Below, one piece after another: positions 51,101 through 60,100 of a stretch of 64,000 nucleotides of DNA (position 1 is its first letter; each line of letters opens with the position of its first letter). The translations under genes were made by a program, and so were the position numbers. A model generated the notes under the pieces. It worked only from the letters and a program-made list of their open reading frames with translations, had not been told where the DNA came from and did no database searches. Origin of the DNA: Brienomyrus brachyistius (Eukaryota; Chordata; Actinopteri; Osteoglossiformes; Mormyridae). The stretch lies in the NCBI RefSeq assembly GCF_023856365.1, contig NC_064548.1, positions 7,861,642 through 7,925,641 on the forward strand, read 5' to 3'.

Positions 51101-54100
51101 ACAGCTTGACAGCTCGGGGTGTCTGCATCGTAACTACTTAATTGACTGAGTGTGGCATGTTGCTTTAAATGTTCTCATTGGCTTTAGAAACAAACCTGCC
51201 TCATTATTTACAGGATATTTCCTTGGCATCTGTGTTCATCTCCTTGCACTTCTCCTTCATTTCATGTTTTTGTCTGCATGTTTTGTTCTCCTGCATGGGG
51301 AGAGCATGGCTCTGCACTGCACTGTGCTGCAGCACATCAAACCCCAACGCATTTTGGGCTTCTGGAGCTGCTGCTCATGTTGCATTACGATCAGAACCGC
51401 ATTCCAGGTGTTTCTGTCCTTTTCTTTGCAAGGAAGGGCAAGTTCCTGTACAACTACGAGAACTACGGGGCCACGGCCAAGGACATCGTGGACTGGATGA
51501 AGAGGTGAGTAACGGCACTCGCCACTGTCAGGGGGATCTGACCCTCAAACCCGGAGCAGCAAGGTGGCCTGGCTGAGGGCTAGTGACAGGAGGAACGGCA
51601 ACTCCATGCATCACTCTCTGCATGCATGCTCACATGGGAGACAACCCTGCTCCCTGCTCTATTTCTGGTGATTGTGTCTGTCCCACATGGCAGCTGGTCA
51701 GAGCGCGCTTCCTCACAAGGACTGTAGGGCGGCGGCAGGGAACAGAGATGGCAGCGGAGCTCAGGGACAGTCGTGACTGCGGTCAGGGAGATGAGGGTCG
51801 TCTGTGGGCTGAAGTGGCCCTGCTGCTCTGTAGGGGGTTCTGTCAAATATCCTGCACCCGCTGCTCAGAGCCAGGGGCTCAAGGAGGATGTTCTGAATGC
51901 CAGACATGCACGGGGTAGGAGGCCTTGTGATGCATGTAGTCCCCACCAGGGGGTGCGAGCCCCTCCCCGGACGTTGATGTGCCAAACCAACAAGCAGTGC
52001 AGAGGGTCAGCTGACAGACTGTCCTGTAACATTGCGACTCTCCATAAGGTTAGCTTGACGTGTGGCCGCCAGGCTCTCTGCTGGTCAAAGGTCGCATGGG
52101 GTAGGGCAGAGCAGTACAGGAACCTCCCTGGAGGTCTGGGGGGCTGCCCCACATCTGCCTGACAATAAAGGGCTCTTCTGAGGGCCTGCAGTGATCGTGG
52201 GGGTAATGCTTGCGTAGGTGATTATTAGAGCTTTCACGATTACTCTTACTAAAAATCATCGATTTTAAATTTTCCTTCTCGATTACTCTGCAATGTACCA
52301 GAAGGAAGACGCACATAGCATATGAGGGCCCAAGTAATTTAATTTCCATTAGAAGTGAATGAAAATGCAGGCATCTGTAAGTATTGCAAAGCAGAACTTA
52401 AGTATCACAACTGAATGATTGCAATGCAAGTATATCTTAAAAGAAGACATTTGGTGAAAATAAATAATGCAAGGTTAACCATAGATACGTGCCATTTAGC
52501 TGCGCGGAGTAGCCTAGCCTGTCTTTGTCATCACTGTCACGATCAGGGTGTCGGCAAGCGGCGATCGTGCGGGCAGGCGTGCAAGGAGCAGGCAGACAGG
52601 TCGGAATCGGGGTAAACTCGGGGTTTAATTAGGGTAACGGGAGCAGGGAACATCAATCCAAACAAGATCCACAATAAACTACAATGATGGACCGGGCAAA
52701 CAGGTAAGACCAGGACTTAAAACAGGACAGGACTAATCAAAGTAATCGGACACAGCAGATGATCAGGGTAGCACATGTGGGTAATCAGGGGGCGTGGCAC
52801 ACACGAGGAGCGGACGAGCCCGGGCGTGACAGAACCCCCCCCCCCCCCCCCCCGCTTCTCCGGGCGCGCCTAGGAAGGGGCGACGGACGGGATGAGGGAA
52901 ACAGGACCTGAAACAGAACAAAATCAACGCTGGACAGGAAACAAGACTGAAGAACAAAACAGATGTAGGGACAAGACGAAGGACGAGACCTGACAAAGAA
53001 CGGGAAAAGCAGAGAGACAGACAAGAAAGGGAGAAACAGAGGGAACAGGCGGGAGAAAAGGAGCAGGAGTGAACGAAGGGAACACCGGGGGACGAGGAGC
53101 AAAAGGCAGAGGAAACACAGGAGGGACAAAGGCAGGAGGAGGAGGAAACACTGGAGGGACAGGGACAGGAAAGCAGGGAGCGAAGGAGGGGGAATAAAGG
53201 GGAGGCCAAGGGAGACCCAGCGGGCGACGGGAGGCAGCCGAAGGGGCCGCAGGCAGCCGGGAGGCCGGAGCAGGAGGGGACCTCGTAGGGGCAGAGGAGG
53301 CAGGGCGAGGGGCCGAGGAGGGAGCAGGAGGGAGCACCGGGGAAGGGGACGAAGGAGCTGGAGGGGACCTGGGCGAGGGCAAGGAGAAGGGGGGGAGCCG
53401 CAGCAGGCGCAACGTCCGCCGACGCGCTAGAGCCGGGGGAACCGCAGGTGACCGAGGAGCCACCTCTGCGGAGCCCGCCGGCGACCGACCAGGCACCGGA
53501 GGGGGGAGTGAGGCTGGGCAACGAGGCCGCGGAGGGGGACCCGCAGGCGACGTCCGACCCGGAGGCCCAGGACCCGCAGGCGAGCGAGGGCGAGCCAGGG
53601 GGCAGGGCGGGAGGGACCCTAGCCCGGCGTCGGTGTCCTCTCCCCTTATGGGACACTGACAGAAAGACCCGCGGCCGGGGTCGGGCTCGCCGGGGCGAGG
53701 GCAGAGGAGTCACACACAAGAGCCCCGAGGGATCAGGAACAAGAGCCCCAGGGGGCACATTCACAAGAGGCACCTCAGGCGTGGGAGCGGAATCAGCAGG
53801 CAGGGGGGGTGCCGCGGGCGCGGTAGCCGCAGGCAGTGGCGGCTGCACGGGAGCGGGGTCCGCGGGCAGTGGCGGCTGCACGGGAGCGGGGTCCGCGGGC
53901 AGTGGCGGCTGCACGGGAGCGGGGTCCGCGGGCGGCAGTGGCGGCTGCACGGGAGCGGGGTCCGCGGGCGGCAGTGGCGGCTGCACGGGAGCGGGGTCCG
54001 CGGGCGGCAGTGGCGGCTGCACGGGAGCGGGGTCCGCGGGCGGCAGTGGAGGTGGCTGCACGGGAGCGGGGTCCACGGGCGGCAGTGGAGGCTGCACGGG

Positions 54101-57100
54101 AGCGGGGTCCGTGGGCAAGGCCGGCCGCACGGGCTCTGGCTCCGCAGGCAGCGGCTGCACGGGTGCGGGGTCCGCGGGCAGGGGGCGGCTGCACGGGTGC
54201 GGGGTCCGCGGGCAGGGGGCGGCTGCACGGGAGCGGGTTCCTTAGGCGGCGGCGGCTGCACGGGCTCTGGGACCGTAGCCGGCAGCGGAGGTGGCTGCTC
54301 GGAAGGCGAAGCCGGGGCCGGTGCTCTCCGGAGCTTGATCAGCCTCCGGAGGTCCTCAGCCATTCTCTCCAGGTCGGAGGAAGGGGATTCTGGAGAGAAT
54401 GAGGCGAAATCCTGCCCCAGCTGTGCGGCGAGCCTTTCCCCCACCGGGGGGCCCTGTGGGGCCGGTTCCCCCATCACCCTCCAGTACAGTCCCTGGAGGG
54501 TGAAGTATCTGTTGGCGAGAGCCGTGAGCGAAACGGGCGTGGCCCCTTTAAGAGAGCGGGGGACTCGCAGGATGGCTTCCCGCACCGCTCTGGCCCCCCT
54601 ATAGGCCAGCCGCTCTGGCCGGAAGGAACATCGCTCCGGGGGGTTCCTCCTCCTCGCACTCAGACGGGAGCCTCAACCTGGCGAGAGAGCACACCCCCAG
54701 GCGAATTGTCAGCTCCTCCGGCTTCGTTCTCCTCCTCCTCTGCTTCTTCTTGAGGTCATTCTGTCACGATCAGGGTGTCGGCAAGCGGCGATCGTGCAGG
54801 CAGGCGTGCAAGGAGCAGGCAGACAGGTCGGAATCGGGGTAAACTCGGGGTTTAATTAGGGTAACGGGAGCAGGGAACATCAATCCAGACAAGATCCACA
54901 ATAAACTACAATGATGGACTGGGCAAACAGGTAAGACCAGGACTTAAAACAGGACAGGACTAATCAAAGTAATCGGACACAGCAGGAGACGATCAGGGTA
55001 GCACACGTGGGTAATCAGGGGGCGTGGCACACACGAGGAGCGGACGAGCCGGGCATGACAATCACGTTGACTTTATTTAGTTTAATTTACTTTCTGCAAT
55101 TTCCTGTGTGTCAAAATTATTGCTGCATGAGCAACGATCAGCCCTGTCACTGTCAGAGTTGTGGGTGTGCGGACGGGCAGGCTGACAGGAAGGAGGCAGG
55201 GAAGGATGGAGGCAGGGGGGCAAAAAGCGGGGAAAACTGGGGATTTATTCAGTGAAGGATGACTACAGGTAGAACGGGACATCACTAACGATACCTAACA
55301 TCAATGACGGACAAACGGCAGGGCAAGACGTGGACTCAAATTGACAAGACTGGGCGAAAATAATCGGACACAGCTGGGCAAGATCAGGGAAGCACACGTG
55401 GATACTCAGGGGGCGTGGCACACACGAGGATACTCGGGGGGCGTGGCACACAAGAGGATCGGACGAGCCGGGCATGACAATCACTTAGCCGCATCACCTT
55501 ACATAATACAGGGTTGCAGACTTTGGTCAGCTGGCTGGCGTGAAATTTTCAATTCGAGACATGCCAGCCCATGTATTTACATGTATGTAACAGTTTTATT
55601 ATTTTGTAAATATTCTGTACAGTAAAATATATGTGCCCGAAGATTTCTTGTGTGAGCGTGAATCTGAAAGTATTGAGTGTCATGCCAGATATGTGAGAGT
55701 TGGCAACCCTGTAATACATAATATGTAATGCACATGCAGAGCACATGCCAAAGCAGCAGCGGTAAAGTTGAAACCGATTTTATCTGTCTGTCTAATCTTT
55801 ACACATATCAGATAATTATGATTAACATTAAATAAAGCTTAAGTTAGTTTCCAGTGACTGAGCACAAAAAAAAAAAAAAATTGCACAAATTATTGAGGCT
55901 TGAACCTGGCAGACTATCGCAGTCCTTAAGATATGACAGTGGCATGTGCATGAAATCATGCAATGTGCATCGTGCAGGCCTGTCAGGGTGGCAGAATGGT
56001 GCGTGGTCATGGTGTGTGTGAGCTTGCAGGTTCAGCTTCAGTGTGGTGGCTTTTCTGCAGATCCTTTGGTTTCCTTCCACTGTTCAAAAACGTGCGGCTT
56101 AAATGAACTAGTGGTCTTAAACGGACCATCTGTGTCACTGAGTGTGCACCCTGCAGTGGTTGGTTGATTGCTGCATCACGCTAATTATGTTTTATGTTAT
56201 GTATAAACGGTAACTCGATAAGTTGTCAGATTAATCTGTAGATTACTCGGTTTTTGATATGATCGATAGTGATGGCTCTAGTGGTTATGCCGATGTTTTT
56301 AAATTCAACCTCTCTCCCCCCCCCCCCCCCCCACCCCAGCCCCCTCCCTCCTCAGCCCAAAGCCCCCGAGGTGCCCTGGTCGGAAGCCGACTCCGCCATC
56401 CACCACCTCACTGAGGACACCTTCGACAGCTTCCTAGAGGAGCACCCATCCACGTTGGTCATGTTCTACGCGCCGTGTGAGTGTTGACGGTCTCCAGTCC
56501 GTCACGGCGGTGTGGGGGGGGGGGAGGGGGACAGTCAGCGGCCGTAATGAAAGATAACGGTGACTGAGAGAGGCTCTTATGAAAAGCAGAAGCTCATTAC
56601 GAGCGCGCTTATGAGAAGCAGATTAAACTGGTTTCCGCTCCAGTGAAGGCTTCAGTGCTTCTTATTAAAACTCCGCCACAGCCTTCATGGAGCATTTCGC
56701 GCTCGTTACACAGGCGAGACACTCTCTGTTTGTGTTTCGCGTCAGCTACGTCCCCCATAATCTGCATCAGCATCCTGCTCCTTCTGCAAACATAAGTGCT
56801 ACTGCCCCCCCCCCCCCCAGTTTGCCTGCCTTCCTGGTGCCATCCCACCCTGCTTCCAGGTGTCCTATCCATACTATCCGTATCAGTACTCTTGGGGCAG
56901 TGTGTACCCCCACCTGCCTCCCCTTGGTGAGTAACCAGAGCAGCAGGTAGAGCTTCGCTGCCATGCCACGCTTCCTGAGGCCCCAGACTGCAGTTCGGGA
57001 CTGCCCACAGCCCTCAGAGATCCAGAAGGCATCTGGTGCAAAGCCATCGTTCCCTGTTATCCCTGTGGAGACAGTATGATATAAAATAGACAGTCTGCTT

Positions 57101-60100
57101 AGAAAAAGAGAGCCATGTGAATAATAAATAGATCTTCAGACACTCTGGATTACTGAGCACACAAAGTGCTAAGCGGGGGAGTTTAATATCACCTGCAGCA
57201 GTGTTTCCCAACCCAGTCCTCTGGGAACCCTGGACAGTCCATGTTTTTGCTTCCTCTCAATTCCCAGTGTCCCTGTACCATGAATTCGGGGTTCCTGATT
57301 GGCTGGGAGCTAGGAGGGAGCAAAAACGTGGACTGCCCGGGGTTCCCAGAGGACTGGGCTGGGAAACGCTGACCTACAGGACCAGTAAACAGCACTTTGC
57401 CAAGTCCATCCCCGACTGACTCCTGCCGCCTCGGGGGTTAGATGGCTGATCTGCTTCTGTTTACAGAGCCTCCATGATTGTCCTCTTCATTAGGATTGTA
57501 ATTGAATGGAGAGCACAGATTGGATCGGGCTGATAGCATCAGCCTCAGTGCTGCGTGACTCTGTGGCCCCCGAGATCAATGAGGGTTTACCCATTACCAG
57601 CAGGCTCCATCTTTCTCCAGGGCTTCCTCCCACGCCATGTGAAGCCATGCTGAGGAACATTGGCTGACCTCCCCTGTAGCTTTCCTGTGCAGAAGTTTGG
57701 GACGTGTGTCTCCCAGCCAGAAGCAGAGCCTGTGGGATTCTCCTTAATGTTGTTTGGGTGGATGGTGGTGAGCAGGGTGTGAGATCTGCTGTACTGTGAG
57801 ACCGCCGTGTCCAAGCATGCTGGACCAGGACACGGCATCATGGTGGGACCAGTATGTAGCCTCTGGTCAGTAATTAGAGGCGGCGGGTTTAACAACCAAG
57901 AGGGAGCAGAAGGATGCCCCCCCCCCCCCCCCCAGACCCAGGTGGATGTCATCCAGTTTGAGCGCCATGCTGTCAGTCGCTCTGGCGCTACGGTTAATAC
58001 AGCCAGAGTGAGACGGGCACTGTCACCCCAGCTCTCACCTGCGCGTCTCTGGGCGATTTGAGTTCTCGTTATATGAGAAGATGGCAAGTAGCACCCTGAG
58101 AAGAATACGCTCTTCATGTCAGCTTTAATTAAAACCTCACATTCCTCCTCAGCCGTACGTGTGAGGCTTGCTAAATGTACCCCCCTCCGCTAAATTGGAT
58201 TCTGTCCCTTGCTGTGTGTAAATGGACCCTTCCTCCTGAATAGGCTATATCCGTCTCCTTCTGTTGTGCATTACACAATGAAGACCATGATGTCATCCCT
58301 CTTTTCTCGAACCCGAGCCACCCCGGTTGCCTGTGCCATAACGCTGCGGTCTCCTGGCCTTTAGGGTGCGGTCACTGTAAGAAGATGAAGCCCGAGTATG
58401 AAGACGCAGCTGAGGTCCTCAACAGGAACGATGACGTGAGTTACCCAAGGAGCTCATCCAGGAAAGCGTGTGTTCGGGTTTAAGCACCTGTGCTCGGGCT
58501 CCGCGCCGGACGGCTTTGGCACAGAGAACCGCTCCTTGGCTTCTGATTGGTTAGGCGTGCCGGGTTCCGTGGTAACGCTGAGCTCCAGAGCCAGGAAAGG
58601 ACCAATAAAAGGAGCGCCGCTTTGCTATTAGGTCATCCTGCCGGTGTCCCTGCAGTCGTCACCCAGGCCGCTCCACGGGAAAACGCCGGCATTATCTCAT
58701 AGGGCCACATGCTGAAGCGCTTACAGCTCGTCCCCAGGGCTCTGAGCTCATTTGTTTTTGCCGTTTCCCTACTACTGCGTGACATGCTTTCATTTCTTCC
58801 AATCACTTTTTTTTTTTTCCTTAAGGGGAGGGGGTGCTTGTTTTAAAATGTGTGAAAGTAAATATATAACATGAAGCGCAGTAAAAGCAAATGGTTATAT
58901 TTTAAAGCGAAGAGAGATGGGAGATTTGCAACTTTGTGGATTCTGGTAACGGGGCAGGCAGTTAAAGCTTTGCAAGGTTAAGATGTTTTGCTAAGCAGAA
59001 CTTGCGCCGATGCAGTAAAGGTGTTGAAGCTCCGTAGCTTCAGTCTCTCACCCTGCCTCCCCACCCGTTACAGCCTGCAATTTTCTGCTGCCCATCAGCA
59101 TCATCTTTGAGTCCCCAAAACGCCCCCATGCCCTGTTTCTTCGCCCTTTGCAGAGCCCTGGCGTGCTGGCGGCCATCGACACCACGGTCCACAAGAACAT
59201 CGGCGAGCGCTACAAGATCTCCGGGTTCCCCACGGTGAAGTACTTTGAGGATGGTGAGGAGAGGTACACACTTCCCCACCTGAGGACTAAGGACAAGATC
59301 ATCGAGTGGCTTCACAAGTAAGACGGCACTGCATGTTTTCATCGCTGAGAACAGCTGGCAGGGAAGGACGTTTGTTAGTGTGCTTCTTAGAGTCGTTCAC
59401 AGACGGGCATCATAAAGGCAGTGGCAGACTTATGAATATTAAATAACTTGCCGACGCCACATGGAAACCTGGCCCTGGCTGCCTGTGAGCCTGTGCCCTT
59501 GCTGAGCAGAGGCCAGGAGCTTCACTGCTGCAGTACCCTGTCTGAGATGCCCAGAGGTCAGTGGGCGTCCGGCACACCTCGCTCTCCTGCTCCTTGGACA
59601 CGCCCTCACAGGGGCGGTGCTGTCTCGGCAAGCAGTGTCACCGGTAACCTCAGGACAGTCGCCCTTGAGCGTGTTCCCCCTGTCGTGACGCTGTCTCGGC
59701 ACGTCGGCCGCGTCTCGTCAGGTTGTTCTGGATGCGCAGGCAGCAGAGGACGCCGGCGGAAGGATCCGGGCTGTCATGTCTGCAGTTTAGTACCTGTCGG
59801 TATCCGGCAGTGTCCCCGATTTCCCTGATCCATCTCTCTGCCGGGAGGCGTGCGGAGCGGCCGCCAGGATCCCTCTGATAGAACGGCTGTCTTTCAAACT
59901 AATGCCGTTTCTCCATTAGTGTTGGTGCAGTAACTCATGCTAATGTAGCCCCCCCCCCCCCGCCAAGTGAGGTTCAGCGGCTTTCCTCTTTTACTGTCAG
60001 CCCCCAGGCCCCTCCTCCCCCGGAGCCATCATGGGAGGACACGACCTCCAGTGTTAACCACCTAGGAGCGGAGGACTTCCGAGAGATGCTGAAAAAGAAA

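Larger units (their letters stand above)
52535..55060 (-). mobile_element. Non-autonomous LTR retrotransposon (TRIM/LARD-like), minus orientation
   Basis: Two near-identical direct repeats (52535-52831 and 54762-55060), each starting TGTCACGATC and ending TGACA, flank about 1.93 kb. A perfect 5-bp target duplication, atcac, lies at 52530-52534 and 55061-55065. Next to the left LTR, a C19 run (52835-52853) reads on the minus strand as a polypurine tract just upstream of the 3' LTR, which sets the orientation. The interior shows no protease, reverse transcriptase, RNase H or integrase motif, only a proline/alanine-rich open frame. The LTR sequence type is like fish Gypsy-class LTRs (inference). 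Confidence 0.88.
52226..56280. mobile_element. Old hAT-like DNA transposon, interrupted by later insertions
   Basis: Left end tagagctttcacgattactc and right end atcgatagtgatggctcta are imperfect inverted repeats resembling the common vertebrate hAT end type TAGGGCTGCAACGATTA (recalled). Flanks gtgattat (52218-52225) and gtggttat (56281-56288) form an 8-bp target duplication with one mismatch. After removing the inserted LTR element and solo LTR, only about 1.2 kb of host element remains, with no transposase frame, so it was probably non-autonomous or is badly decayed. The degenerate ends make the call moderate. Confidence 0.6.
51505..56339 (+). other. pdia5 intron 10 (4.8 kb, transposon nest)
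   Basis: About 0.7 kb of unremarkable sequence (51,505-52,217) precedes a nested set of mobile elements that fills almost all the rest of the intron and ends only about 50 bp before the exon 11 acceptor. Confidence 0.85.

Noticed and set aside
57587..58117. 176-codon minus-strand open frame
   Set aside because: It lies within pdia5 intron 11, overlaps a C-run, shows no recognisable domain, and has low-complexity segments. Most likely chance.
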